In this document: positions 38,001-43,709 of the stretch, piece by piece
Layout: each line of letters opens with the position of its first letter
Numbering within the stretch: position 1 is the stretch's first letter
DNA from: Hyposmocoma kahamanoa
Taxonomy: Eukaryota; Arthropoda; Insecta; Lepidoptera; Cosmopterigidae
Direction of reading: 5' to 3'
NCBI RefSeq assembly: GCF_003589595.1
Contig: NW_020653765.1
Span: 2,544,046-2,608,045 of the forward strand
Length of the DNA: 64,000 nt
The notes under the pieces: model-generated
What the model saw: only the letters and a program-made list of their open reading frames with translations
Told to the model about the DNA's origin: nothing
The model's database searches: none
Position numbers and translations under genes: made by a program

Positions 38001-41000
38001 TTTACGCATAGTTATATTTTTGCTTTTAAATAACTTAATCCCCTCTCATTGGTCCTGACTGAAAACCAGCGCCTTAGGAAACTTTGACATATCGACTGTG
38101 AACTGGCAATCGGTACTATCTAAATTTTGACAACTTAACAGTATAAAGAAAAAAATTGTTTGCGTCATTTATATAAATAACATCTGGTTTATTAAATAAA
38201 AATACGTGGTTTTTAGATATTTCTATCACACATGTATGTATGTACACTACGTATTTTTATTTAATAAACCAGATGCTTTATAAATGATTTCATCCTGTAA
38301 ACTTGTCGAAATTCAGATAGTACCGGTTGCCAGTTCACAGTCGATATTTTGAGTCAGTGCCCTTTCACTGCTATGACAATCATGTTACGTTTATTTCTTT
38401 TACGCTTAATCTGTATTTGTGTTATATCAGTGAATAAAGTGTTTATTTATCTATCTATACACTTTTGTTCGCATATCGTCTCTAGTGCAACGGTACTAGA
38501 TACGATAATGTGTAGCTTGATGTGTTGCCGTCTGTACATGTCTGTCTGACCCTGCGCTTTGTTGATGGTCATAGCGTAACAGAAGGCCGACTAAAAACTA
38601 TACCGTTTAAAACCGTTATTGTGGCTATATGTAACTTACCGGTATATGGTGTCGTTGACTTTTTGCCGGTCTGCTGATGACTAATAATATTGTAGAACAC
38701 TATTTTCACGTGGTCAGCGCATGCACTTTGTTCCGACTCGTGCATGCGTCATGTCATGCGCGCACGAGATACACTTTAACCCGTCATGATGCCTAGAGAC
38801 ACACTTATAATTTTAAGGTTTTTAGAGGTTCTTGTTTTTCAGGGCAGGGATTTTTTCAATGTTTACTTTGCACTTCTTTAAAATACTTCAAGAATGATGA
38901 AATACTTGGAATAATTTCTTCCCACTAGTTCTAATTATTATTATTGAAATATAATTTAATAGAACAACTGGAACAAACAAGTCCCAGTAGTTCTATAATA
39001 GAACTACTCAATAGTTTTAGTGGGAGCGAAGGTTTTGATGAACCTATTCGACAAATCGAAAAATGTCACTCATTCTACTTAAATGTATAAAAGAGCTATT
39101 GCTATATTAAATTAGGACTTCCGGTAATTGAAGAAATCATATAATATCTCTTTCTTTCTCACTAGACCTAATCTATAAGCAAGTAAGGTTTAAAAACTTC
39201 ACGAAACCATAATCACTGTTGTATTGTTCCAGACATGACTTCCACAAGAACTGCATAGATCCGTGGCTGCTAGAGCACCGCACCTGCCCAATGTGCAAGA
39301 TGGATATACTCAAGTACTACGGATTTGTGGTGAGAACTTGAAAATCACAAGAATAGTAAATTGGAATATAATTGACCTCGTATACACAAGGTTTTGGGTC
39401 TATTTGGAAATATATTTTTTTGCCATTGAAGCACTCTCATGCGTATGAAAGTGCTTGCTTTAAGTGTTGAAAGAAAACGACTGGGTTTTGTTCAACCCAA
39501 AGTTTTGGGTTCAATTCCCATCAGTGCCACCCAAGGGTGCACCGCTCAGTCTTTTCGACTTATGTACAATTTAATCAACTACTTATAACTTGTTCCGAGG
39601 ATAAAATCGTGATGAAAACAAAATCTTCCAAAAGTTCCCAACCTGCATGGTGTCAGTGTAGTAGGCTGTGTACCACCCTCTTAAAGGTGATCCGTGTCCG
39701 GTAGTGGAAGGTAGGTTGAAGGCTTTTTTAAACTGGACCAATATAGAACGTTTCTCTGAAGTGATATGTGCCCAGCACTAACGCACAAGGGTTAATAAGA
39801 TGCTTTATTACAGTTCACGGGTAGCCAGGAGAGCATCCTACAGCTGGAAGTGGAGGAAGCGAGGAGTCGAGCGCTCAGCCCTGCGAGAAATAGGCATCCT
39901 CTCACGCTGGTAATTATATCACTTATATATACGTATATCACTTATCATTCTATTCCATTTTTTTATAAAATCTATACTTTTATCATTAAACTCGAATTTT
40001 ATTTTATTCCCTTTCGATAGCGGCAATAAACAAACATTAATTGGATTTTTTTATTCCATTTGGTTTTTTTACCACTGGCAACTACTGGGACATTTTAAAT
40101 TCCGTTTACCGCCAGTGGCAACAAGAGATTTTTTATCCCATTTGTCACATATGGGTTTTTTCCCATTTGTCGCCAGTACAAATCACCACTGGCCACAACT
40201 GAGATTTTTTTATCGCGGTTTGTCACCACCTGGTAACATAATATGGGATTTTTTCCCATTTGTTGCCTGTACAAATCACCACTCGCAACAACTGGGATTT
40301 TTTTATCCCTTTTGCCACCACCTGGTAACATATGGGATTTTTTTCCCATCTGTCGCCAGTGGGAACAAAGCCAGTGGTGACAACTGGGAATAAGCCGAAC
40401 AAAATACAAAACAATTCTTTTAGAGGGACGTGTTCACTCTATGCGTATTACTTAAAATTTTGGTAAACTGTTTCTTTTTTCAATTTTTTAATTAATTTTT
40501 AAAGTTTTTTTAGCTTATTAACTTTTTTTTAATACACTATAAACTCTTGAATGATAATGAATAGGGCCCGGATTAATATCTAATTACATATTTTTTATTT
40601 CATTAATCGACGTTCTTTCATTTAGAAACAAAAAAAGTTACTTTTATTTTCCATATTTACAGGTTTAGACCATAATTCTACACGAAACTTGCAATAATCC
40701 ATATTTTCAATATTACGTGATATTGTATTTAATTTAAAACAAAAAGGTGCGTGCTTGTTTGAAAAAATAAAGGTTTGAATACACTAAAAAAAAATTAACA
40801 CTTTACTGTGCGGACGATTAGAACACAACCTAGTCGTGACCTACTCACTTGCGGACTTATGCAAATTTAAGTTTGCTCCAGTCACATTCTGAGACGTCGA
40901 AAGGTCATTTAACCAGTACAAAGCGTTGTTCCGACCACACAAAATTTTAATTTTGAAAATTAAAAAAAAACATATAGTTGGGTATTGTAACAATATCAGT

Positions 41001-43117
41001 AACGAAAATTTGATTGAAGTGGAATAAAATTTGATTTTTTATATATTAAAGCTTGTAGTTGATTTTTTTATAATAAAGCATAGTCTATGTGAAAACAGTT
41101 TTTTTTTATTTCCATAATTTTTCCATATTTTAAGATTTTTTGCCCATATCATATGTACAGGGTCAAGAGCACGTCAAGCTTGACACTTAAGATTTAAATT
41201 CAACTCTATGCCGCTTACGATAAGAACGAACCAAAGTACAAAATGTCAAGCTTGACGTGCTCTTGACAGTACATAATATTTTATAGTTTATACCGCATAT
41301 TTATCCGAGCCCTAATAATGCATTTAATTTTTTTTTATTATTTAAAGAGAGTTTGTAATTATTTACTATTGACTTTTCGTTATATTTATTCAACTTAAAA
41401 ATTAAAGAAAAAAAATTCAAAAAGTTTTCATAAATTTTCTGTTTCTCGCATTCATAAGGATCTTGTTGGAGCTTTTGTGAACTTACAGGTAATAGGAGCT
41501 TACAATAAGTAATCAAATAGTTTGTCAAAGTTTTATTTTAATTGCGCGCTATTTCGTCGTAGAAGGTACCATGCCGTTGCCAGGACAATATTTACATTGT
41601 CTTATCTTTTCCAGTAACTTAGTTAAATATAATGAGTTATTCATATTCAGCTTGGCATTTGTACCAATGAAAGTTTACATTATGTCTTCCACTAAATATT
41701 ATGCCCAGTGTATGTGAGCGGGCACAGTTAGAACGTATATGGCAATTGCAGTTGACGAGCGACAATTCGTACGAGGAAGCCGGCAGCGAGCGTAGCAGCC
41801 GCGCCTCTTCGCCTGATGAGTTGGTGCCCTCGCTGCCGTCGCACCACCCCGCACTGACCTCTACGCACTGCTCGCAGACCACCAGGTTACCATCCTATGT
41901 AGTGTACATATATAGTGCATGTAAATATATAATAGGTAACATACACACAGGGTGTTAGGTAGATGATTGCAAATTTTTAAGTTGTTCTTATCGTAAACAG
42001 AATAAGATTTCATAGGTAAAATTTCTAAATACTAAAATTTACTTCCCAATGAAGTTGTTGGCATGTCAAACTAAAATATTCTTTATGTTATAGGTAGCAA
42101 GTTTCAGTTGAAGTCGTCACATTGATTAAACTCTATTACTCATTCGCAAAGCAGATTCCCCCGAGAAGAATGATAAGAAACTCTAGGGGTTGCTCTTTGT
42201 AAATAAACATTTGTATATATTTATCATTTCCAATATTTACGTATTTCTAATATGAAAGATCAAGGTAAGATGCAAGGACTAAACAGGTCCCTGCCATGGT
42301 TTTTGTAGAGTACGCAGAAACTGTGAATGGTAATGAATGATGTTTATTACTCTCACAAAACTTATTTATGACTATACTATCAGTACAGAGTACTAAAAAA
42401 GTCCTCATAAGTGCGTGGAATCGGTTAACGAAAACTGGATTATCCCCTAGTTTGCCACCCTTAGAAGTGGAGTATTTTCTTCAAATTTAAATGGGATCGC
42501 TACTGAGGTACCTTCTTTCGAACAAAAAGAATCATCAAAATCGGTTCACAAATAGGTTATCGCATAACATAAAAAACACAGTCGAATTGAGAACCTCCTC
42601 CTTTTTTGAAGTCGGCTAAAATACAGAGTTTTGTTACTATTATTGCACATTGTGAGTCCGGTGTCAGTACTAGGGTTATTATGCCTCTATGATTAATCAC
42701 ATTATATGTACATATAATAATTTTTAGTGTAAAGTTTTTTGTATCACTATAGTTTTAAACTTCATAAACAATCGACTATGAACTGGCAATCGGTACTATC
42801 TCAATTTTGACAACTTTACAGGGGAAGAAGAAAAAAATTGTTTGCATCATTTATATAGCATCTGGTTTATTAAATAAAAATACGTAGTTTTTAAATAATT
42901 TTTTTACACATGTATGTATGTACACTACGTGTTTTATAAATGATTTTTTCTTCACATTTTGTACATCATCCGGAACCTCATATAGGATTGTGTCGTGGTC
43001 GTGGAATGAAACTATGGACGACTGAACTAAATGTTGTCGTCTACCAGGTCGTGCTCAGTGACGCCTCCTGGCTCCCCTGAGGCGTCGGCGAGTGGGTCCA
43101 GCAGCCAGCAGAACTGA
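16836..43117 (+). CDS. gol: goliath: PA-TM-RING-H2 E3 ubiquitin ligase (5' end not found)
   Basis: Eleven segments: 16836-17033, 19506-19605, 32961-33093, 33359-33476, 34687-34758, 36502-36584, 39233-39329, 39814-39909, (41489-41508), 41709-41885, 43048-43117. All have AG/GT borders and compatible phases; with the 20-nt segment the sum is 1164 nt = 388 codons including TGA. In order: lumenal protease-associated (PA) domain ([38 protein letters not shown]); transmembrane helix ([20 protein letters not shown]); basic juxtamembrane [21 protein letters not shown]2 with [15 protein letters not shown] and CPMC (C3H2C3); then an acidic, serine-rich tail ending SSSQQN. Family members are ubiquitin ligases of endosomal/secretory membranes with RING in the cytosol. 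[14 protein letters not shown] after the RING points to goliath rather than its godzilla paralogue. The signal peptide and N-terminus lie upstream in an exon I cannot find. The largest intron is 13.4 kb. Confidence 0.93.
17277..17760 (+). repeat. Interspersed repeat family B, split by a SINE A
   Basis: The left part (GAGCTCCTTGTAAAAGAGGT to CGGCCGCCAAGCAGTAAT) ends at about 17341. The right part resumes at about 17570 (ATGCTCGCATTACTGCG) and runs to CCCGTCACTTAGTAAAATAA. The intervening block is a SINE family A, so A moved after B here. Confidence 0.7.
17341..17570 (-). repeat. tRNA-derived SINE family A (minus), most complete copy
   Basis: Read on the minus strand: CCTCCGTGGCCGAACGGTTA (box A TGGCCGAACGG), then TCCCAGGTTCGATTCCCGGG (box B GGTTCGATTCC), a body of about 130 bases, and a (TAAA/TATT)n simple-repeat tail at 17341-17357. 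The two boxes and spacing give a tRNA-derived RNA polymerase III promoter. Other copies: 11.2, 12.4, 21.4 and 62.8 kb, plus head scraps at 48.98 and 60.8 kb. Confidence 0.8.
17767..18201 (+). repeat. MITE-like family M1, long version
   Basis: From CAGTACAGAGTACTAAAAAC to TTTTTTTGAAGTCGGTTAAA. The ends are imperfect inverted repeats (ACCTACCTCAAAA / TTTTGAAGTCGGT). It carries an internal segment (GACACGGGAGATAATAAAAA to GGCGCTATTTATAAAAATGA) that is shared only with the inverted copy at 28.19-28.65 kb. Confidence 0.7.
18531..18930. other. assembly gap (400 N)
   Basis: Exactly 400 N, a typical scaffold or estimated gap. The left border is a TATAGAGTATAGAGTAGAGTA simple repeat, which may have stopped assembly. 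Open frames that cross it are meaningless. Confidence 0.99.
18955..19145 (+). repeat. repeat family G, copy 1
   Basis: ATACCAATCCGCGATAGTCG, ATATCAATATGTAAGT, ACTGCATTTAA and TGTTTACAATAC recur in order at 26.55-26.71 kb. Same orientation, class unknown. Confidence 0.5.
19158..19445 (+). repeat. Interspersed repeat family B
   Basis: From AAGCTCCTTGTGAAAGTGTT through the CATTACTGCGTTCCGGTTTT block to TCCATCACTTGGTATTATAA. It ends about 60 bases before the next gol exon. Confidence 0.75.
19506..19605 (+). CDS. gol: gol exon: second part of PA domain
   Basis: Acceptor TTTTTACAG, donor GGAC|GTAAGT. Phase 0 in, 1 out. Encodes [20 protein letters not shown] then [13 protein letters not shown] plus the first base of an Arg codon finished 13.4 kb away. 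Confidence 0.9.
19610..21430. other. gol intron, no feature recognised
   Basis: AT-rich intron sequence without an identifiable element. Confidence 0.4.
21432..21598 (-). repeat. SINE family A (minus), head missing
   Basis: AATAACGCACACACTCATAG to GGGACCTCTGCGTGGCAGTT. The inverse box B (GGAATCGAGCCCGGGAC) is retained and the box A portion is absent. Confidence 0.7.
21954..22578 (-). mobile_element. RTE-clade LINE, 5' truncated, with 14-bp target duplication
   Basis: The direct repeat AATTTGGCTCCCTT flanks it at 21940-21953 and 22579-22592. On the minus strand the element ends in a short (GAT)n tail, as RTE LINEs do. The 3' UTR is almost absent: the stop lies within about 15 bases of the tail. 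The 5' junction carries about five GTT units not accounted for by the protein homology. It interrupts an M1 repeat, which resumes at 22579. Confidence 0.85.
21969..22560 (-). pseudogene. RTE reverse transcriptase, C-terminal fragment
   Basis: The open frame from about 22560 down to 21969 begins with homologous sequence [13 protein letters not shown]. It shows [45 protein letters not shown] and ends [20 protein letters not shown] then QWASYG and a stop. This is the region after the RT palm in RTE/BovB-like elements, with no catalytic site. The ATG at 22580 and its Leu run come from the junction (GTT)n filler, so this is an unexpressed fragment. Confidence 0.85.
22579..22762 (+). repeat. MITE-like family M1, 3' half
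   Basis: TTTGGCTCCCTTAGAGGTGG, TCATCGAAATCGGTTCAGAG and CCTCCTCCTTTATTTGATTT correspond to the second half of the 17.8 kb copy. Disrupted by the RTE insertion. Confidence 0.65.
22765..23265. other. gol intron, no feature recognised
   Basis: AT-rich, nothing supported. Confidence 0.4.
23268..23490 (+). repeat. SINE family E
   Basis: GCAGTGGCAGCCTAAAGGTT, box-B-like GTGGTTTCGAATC, AACATCGTGACAGAAAATG, then CATTGGGCCAGCGTGGCAGA and ATCCATGCCCAGCAGTGAGA. The last blocks are the usual tail of the common lepidopteran SINE I take this to be. Confidence 0.65.
23510..23665 (+). repeat. Penelope-associated repeat, copy paired with 24.99 kb
   Basis: GGGTCTAAATCGCGTATATA, GGGACTTAATCACGTATAAA and ATTGCAACGTCTATAGTCTC. 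An inverted, diverged copy is at 24990-25145. The AAATCGCGTATA motif also borders the GIY-YIG relic at 30.1 kb, which suggests Penelope ends. Confidence 0.4.
23670..24980. other. gol intron, no feature recognised
   Basis: AT-rich, nothing supported on either strand. Confidence 0.4.
24985..25145 (-). repeat. Penelope-associated repeat (inverted copy)
   Basis: GACTTCGAGACCATGGACGT, TGCAATATGTCCGAAACGTC and CTTATACGTGATTAAGTCCC are the inverse of 23.54-23.66 kb. Confidence 0.4.
25550..25765 (+). pseudogene. LINE ORF2 C-terminal relic
   Basis: One frame reads [19 protein letters not shown] and then [20 protein letters not shown] plus YLGVH: the WNSLP...FP..YNL..FK..MN.H.LG signature at the end of jockey/CR1-type reverse transcriptases. 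It contains a stop and has no upstream RT, so it is a dead 3' fragment. Confidence 0.6.
25780..26535. other. no gene recognised; GC-rich patch near 26.31-26.42 kb
   Basis: The patch has CGCCGCGGGCCGTCTACGGG and CACTCGCGTTGCCTAGCGCG within AT-rich intron. Its origin is unclear. Confidence 0.35.
26545..26712 (+). repeat. repeat family G, copy 2
   Basis: AAATACCAATCCGCGATGTT, AATATCAATACGTAAGTTAC and TGATGTTTACAATCTGTAGG match 18.96-19.14 kb. Confidence 0.5.
26715..27335. other. gol intron, no feature recognised
   Basis: Nothing supported. Confidence 0.4.
27340..27750 (+). repeat. SINE family E interrupted by a MITE
   Basis: The head GACCTATTGCCTCTCAAGTA and body TTTACCATGAGCTTTTCGAC ... CACCGTGAGGAAACCAGCA stop at 27485. 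The tail resumes at 27648 with CCCTGCACAGATATGC, TGTGTGTGAAGTTCCCAATC and ATTGGGCCCGCTCGGG. Confidence 0.7.
27486..27647. mobile_element. MITE inserted in SINE E
   Basis: The ends are about 40-base imperfect inverted repeats: GGCCTAAACAAGCCGTATTG / inverse of ATGCTGCCTTTTTAGGCC, both continuing GGCAGAAYCATAATATGA. The flanking CCAGCA and CCTGCA look like a decayed 6-8 bp duplication of the SINE. Interior is AT-rich, non-coding. Confidence 0.75.
28187..28650 (-). repeat. MITE-like family M1, long version, inverted
   Basis: From TAACCGACTTTAAAAAAGGA to TTTTGAGGTCGGTTTTTTTA and AGTACTCTGTACTG. It is the inverse of 17.77-18.20 kb, including the extra internal block (GCGCCTAACTTTAATTTAGG to GACTTGACACTGG... 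region). Confidence 0.75.
28655..29222. other. gol intron, no feature recognised
   Basis: A modestly GC-rich block at 28.94-29.07 kb (CGCGTTTCGCAATGCTCAAC) has an open plus frame but no domain I recognise. Confidence 0.35.
29226..29424 (+). repeat. tRNA-derived SINE family C, best copy
   Basis: ATGGTCAAGGGGCTTGTATA is box-A-like and CGAGTTCGATCCCCATCCGG is box B (GTTCGATCC). The body TCGGGTCTGGGTGTTTGTTA, CGTTGTTTCCGATTTCC, TTTGGGATCAGAGCAAAG follows. Further copies are at 8.4/9.0 kb (split) and 46.3 kb (inverted). Confidence 0.75.
29965..30408 (+). mobile_element. Penelope-like element fragment (GIY-YIG)
   Basis: Two AAATCGCG(C/T)ATA motifs near 29.98 and 30.10 kb precede a frame coding the C-terminal part of a Penelope-type GIY-YIG endonuclease. 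The reverse transcriptase and the GIY-YIG start are absent, so it is a short 3' remnant inside a gol intron. Confidence 0.7.
30114..30408 (+). pseudogene. Penelope-like GIY-YIG endonuclease C-terminus
   Basis: The first frame gives [46 protein letters not shown] up to about 30270. After a frameshift the second frame (about 30295-30408) gives [28 protein letters not shown] and a stop. R(T/S)I..R..EH, A..EH....H.I and R...EI.K.....NRE.G are the conserved tail of this domain in Penelope elements. The frameshift and missing catalytic N-terminus make it dead. Confidence 0.75.
30412..31070. other. gol intron, no feature recognised
   Basis: Very AT-rich. Nothing supported. Confidence 0.4.
31077..31188. 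mobile_element. small MITE, about 18-base inverted ends
   Basis: GGGCTAGCATGACAAGGC at the left is the inverse of GCCCTGTCATGCTAGCCC at the right, with one difference. The 112-bp unit also holds inner self-complementary CGCGAGA / TCTCGCG blocks. Confidence 0.7.
31190..32960. other. gol intron, little recognised
   Basis: AT-rich. A CGCGATTGCTACACATTGGA block near 31.69 kb resembles the Penelope-associated repeat at 1.1 and 48.4 kb. No exon seen. Confidence 0.4.
32961..33093 (+). CDS. gol: gol exon: end of PA domain
   Basis: Acceptor TGTTCACAG, donor AA|GTAAGA. Completes Arg then [40 protein letters not shown] and NIN. Phase 1 in, 2 out. Confidence 0.92.
33359..33476 (+). CDS. gol: gol exon: transmembrane helix
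   Basis: Acceptor TTTTTGTACAG, donor TCC|GTGAGT. Encodes [20 protein letters not shown] and [19 protein letters not shown]: one strong helix followed by positive charges, putting the RING on the cytosolic side. Phase 2 in, 0 out. Confidence 0.94.
33480..33992. other. gol intron, no feature recognised
   Basis: Nothing supported. Confidence 0.35.
33995..34255 (+). repeat. hAT-like MITE family F, copy 1
   Basis: GGGTCTCTAAACCTTTTACT, GATGGCCGTGAAAGGGAGCG, AAAATTCAAAACGGTCACGC and GTTAGGTAGGCTCTTCGTGG match the complete copy at 63.58-63.87 kb. Its right end is lost. Confidence 0.7.
34256..34686. other. gol intron; degenerate GACGAA-type short repeats near 34.37-34.48 kb
   Basis: AAAATGACGAATTGGACAAA, CTGACGAGTT, TTGACCAGTTGACGAAAATG and TAACGAAAATGTCGAG form an irregular short-period repeat of roughly 15-20 bases. 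Confidence 0.4.
34687..34758 (+). CDS. gol: gol exon: juxtamembrane linker
   Basis: Acceptor TACTTTCAG, donor CGA|GTAAGT. 24 codons in phase 0: [20 protein letters not shown] then TDDR. Basic, as in relatives. Confidence 0.9.
35140..35232 (+). repeat. dispersed repeat, inverted partner at 42.15 kb
   Basis: TTTATTTACAAAGAGCATCC, CCTAGAGTTTCTTGCTCATT and CTTCTCAGGGGAATCTG are the inverse of 42146-42215. Perhaps the 3' UTR of a LINE. Similar flanking blocks at 34.84 and 35.70 kb (CTTCTAT..TGGTGTACCAGC) may belong to it. Confidence 0.45.
35507..35647. mobile_element. GC-rich MITE bordered by TTAA
   Basis: TTAA at 35507-35510 and 35644-35647 encloses ends AGCGTGTAACACACAGAGAG / inverse CTTTCTGTGTGTTACACCCT, followed by inverse-matching CGGGTGC / GCACCCG. 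141 bp. A TTAA duplication suggests piggyBac-type mobilisation (inference). Confidence 0.7.
36025..36365 (+). repeat. SINE family E, disrupted
   Basis: Head AGCAGTGGCAGCCCCATGGG with GAGAGGTCGATGATTAGAAT. The tail begins CTCGCTAACGGTGAAAGAAA and ends with GAGGAGACCCGTGCCAATCA, GTGGGACAT. A 14-base perfect hairpin (CGTAAATACATGCC / GGCATGTATTTACG, 36097-36132) sits in place of part of the body. Confidence 0.55.
36502..36584 (+). CDS. gol: gol exon: first half of RING-H2
   Basis: Acceptor TTCTTCAG, donor [31 protein letters not shown] then TLRSLPC plus two bases of Arg. Carries zinc ligands Cys1-Cys3 (CAIC, LPC). Confidence 0.95.
36724..36992 (+). repeat. MITE-like family M1
   Basis: GAGTACAGAGTACTAAAAAA, ACCGACCTCAAAGGTTCGTG, GTTTTATTGAAATCGGTTAC and AGAATCTTCAAAATCGTTTC. 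The right end is lost past ATACAGTTAAAAAG. Confidence 0.7.
37000..37445. other. gol intron, no feature recognised
   Basis: Nothing supported. Confidence 0.35.
37450..37535 (+). repeat. SINE/LINE tail fragment
   Basis: GTCAGCCTATAGGCTATAAT, AATCCCACTTCTGGGCACAA and GCTTTCTCCCACGAC resemble the CCCACTGCTGGGCATAGGCC tail of the RTE at 21.97 kb and of lepidopteran SINEs. Short and diverged. Confidence 0.4.
37578..37790 (+). repeat. tRNA-derived SINE family D
   Basis: Box-A-like TGGCATAGCGGCTTGCACTG and box B GGGTTCGATTCCTAG are about 45 bases apart, followed by GACGAATTTTGGAAATGAAC and CCAGGCCAGTGGTGTGG. A related copy is at 59.04 kb. Confidence 0.65.
38090..38346. mobile_element. fold-back MITE family H, complete
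   Basis: TATCGACTGTGAACTGGCAA and the inverse of its right end agree over 44 bases with three or so differences. An inner inverted pair (CATCTGGTTTATTAAATAAA / TTTATTTAATAAACCAGATG) means most of the 257 bp folds on itself. A second, partial copy lies at 42.77 kb. Confidence 0.8.
38350..39230. other. gol intron, no feature recognised
   Basis: Nothing supported. Confidence 0.35.
39233..39329 (+). CDS. gol: gol exon: second half of RING-H2
   Basis: Acceptor ATTGTTCCAG, donor GTG|GTGAGA. Completes Arg, then [32 protein letters not shown]. Supplies the two His ligands, Cys6 and the CPMC pair. The Pro-Trp after CID is the E2-contact signature of active RING ligases. Confidence 0.95.
39470..39745 (+). 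repeat. SINE family E, diverged
   Basis: TTTTGGGTTCAATTCCCATC is box-B-like. AAATCGTGATGAAAACAAAA, TCCAAAAGTTCCCAACCTGC and GTGATCCGTGTCCGGTAGTG follow in the family E order. Confidence 0.5.
39814..39909 (+). CDS. gol: gol exon: cytosolic tail, FTGSQESIL
   Basis: Acceptor TTATTACAG, donor CTG|GTAATT. Phase 0 in and out: [20 protein letters not shown] then [12 protein letters not shown]. FxGS(Q/E)ESIL directly after the RING is a goliath hallmark. Confidence 0.9.
40041..40395. repeat. tandem repeat, about 90-bp unit, palindromic core
   Basis: ATGGGATTTTTTCCCAT-type cores recur at 40151, 40243 and 40332 (spacings 92 and 89). The linkers are CGCCAGTACAAATCACCACT, GCAACAACTGGGATTTTTTT and CACCACCTGGTAACATA. 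Each unit is built from two half-units with a GGGA-T(n)-TCCC core. Both strands stay open in places only because of repeat composition. Confidence 0.85.
40400..41155. other. gol intron, no feature recognised
   Basis: Poly-T/A-rich. Nothing supported. Confidence 0.4.
41162..41267. mobile_element. micro-MITE with perfect 24-bp terminal inverted repeats
   Basis: 41162-41185 (GTCAAGAGCACGTCAAGCTT...) is the exact inverse of 41244-41267 (...AAGCTTGACGTGCTCTTGAC). The interior is only 58 bases. GTAC occurs just outside both ends (ATGTACAG / CAGTACAT) and may be a duplicated target. Confidence 0.85.
41489..41508 (+). CDS. gol: gol candidate 20-nt microexon
   Basis: The previous exon ends in phase 0 while the next good acceptor (41708) opens a codon at its third base, so exactly two bases modulo three are missing. 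Between AACTTACAG (41488) and GTAATC (41509) lies GTAATAGGAGCTTACAATAA. It codes VIGAYN plus two bases that complete Asn with the next exon. Phase fits both sides. This rests only on phase and splice consensus. Confidence 0.4.
41709..41885 (+). CDS. gol: gol exon: acidic Ser-rich tail
   Basis: Acceptor ATTATGCCCAG with a CTAAAT branch-like site upstream; donor ACCAG|GTTACC. Encodes [40 protein letters not shown] and [18 protein letters not shown]. Low-complexity, probably unstructured cytosolic tail. The coding frame is clear from composition and from its join to the last exon. Confidence 0.8.
42146..42215 (-). repeat. dispersed repeat, inverse of 35.15 kb
   Basis: GCAAAGCAGATTCCCCCGAG, AAGAATGATAAGAAACTCTA and GGGGTTGCTCTTTGTAAATA. 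Confidence 0.45.
42379..42622 (+). repeat. MITE-like family M1, both ends present
   Basis: From TCAGTACAGAGTACTAAAAA to CCTTTTTTGAAGTCGGCTAA. The internal segment near the left end is deleted relative to 36.7 kb. Confidence 0.7.
42770..42955 (+). repeat. fold-back MITE family H, partial
   Basis: ATCGACTATGAACTGGCAAT, CGGTACTATCTCAATTTTGA, CATCTGGTTTATTAAATAAA and GTATGTACACTACGTG match 38.09-38.26 kb. The right arm is missing. Confidence 0.75.
43048..43117 (+). CDS. gol: gol terminal coding exon
   Basis: Acceptor CGTCTACCAG; completes Arg, then [22 protein letters not shown] and TGA at 43115-43117. GC-rich, as are the first 200 bases after the stop. Confidence 0.85.
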
Positions 43118-43708
43118 GGGTTGCTTCCGCGCGCCCCCCGCGCGCCCCTCACGCGCCGCGCGTGGCGCCAGCGCCTGCGCGTCACACTCGCGTTACTGGC
43201 CAGCGACCAAACGGTCGCACGACTCCACGGCCAGACGGTCGCACGATTGCAGTCTCAAATGCACCGCAGTGATGTGTTCATCGGCCCTTAAATACTCAGA
43301 AAAAAAATTACCCATATCAGTTGGAACTTCCAGTGAACGTGTTCAAACGGTGGATGAAAAAAGTGATATTTTTTGCTATAAGGATATTTTGTAGTTTCGT
43401 ATGTGTAGAACCTTTAACCGCCACTCCGCCTAGTCAACGAAATAGTGTTCTTTGTCAACAAATATTACCTGTTAAGCAAGCAATTTTCCCTCAATAAGCT
43501 TCGCCACACGGAACGCAAGCCATAGCCGCCACCGACCCGCGCTCCGCGTGGCGAAGCCTAGAAAGCTGTCGTTTGTACTTAATATTAATTTAATCGGTCC
43601 ATGATCTCATACGTACGTTACCTTGTATGTAAAACTCTTGGAACCTTTTATAGCGAAATGTATGAGAAGCTATCGAATATAGCGCCTGACCATTTCCTCA
43701 AAAATAAA
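43118..43708 (+). other. probable gol 3' UTR
   Basis: Starts as a GC-rich block to about 43.25 kb, then becomes AT-rich. An AATAAA is at 43703-43708. I cannot tell whether that site or a later one ends the transcript. Confidence 0.35.
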
Positions 43709-43709
43709 A

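Noticed and set aside
39233..39448. Reading gol through its donor to give a shorter protein
   Set aside because: GTG|GTGAGA is a good donor and the downstream FTGSQESIL exon is the conserved continuation in goliath.
40095..40414. Repeated-motif open frames (QMGKNP..., [13 protein letters not shown]) on both strands
   Set aside because: Produced by the 90-bp tandem repeat; both strands are open at once, and no start, splice or domain evidence exists.
43092..43394. 100-codon frame after the gol stop
   Set aside because: Lies in the probable 3' UTR, GC-rich and Arg/Ala/Ser low complexity without a recognisable domain.
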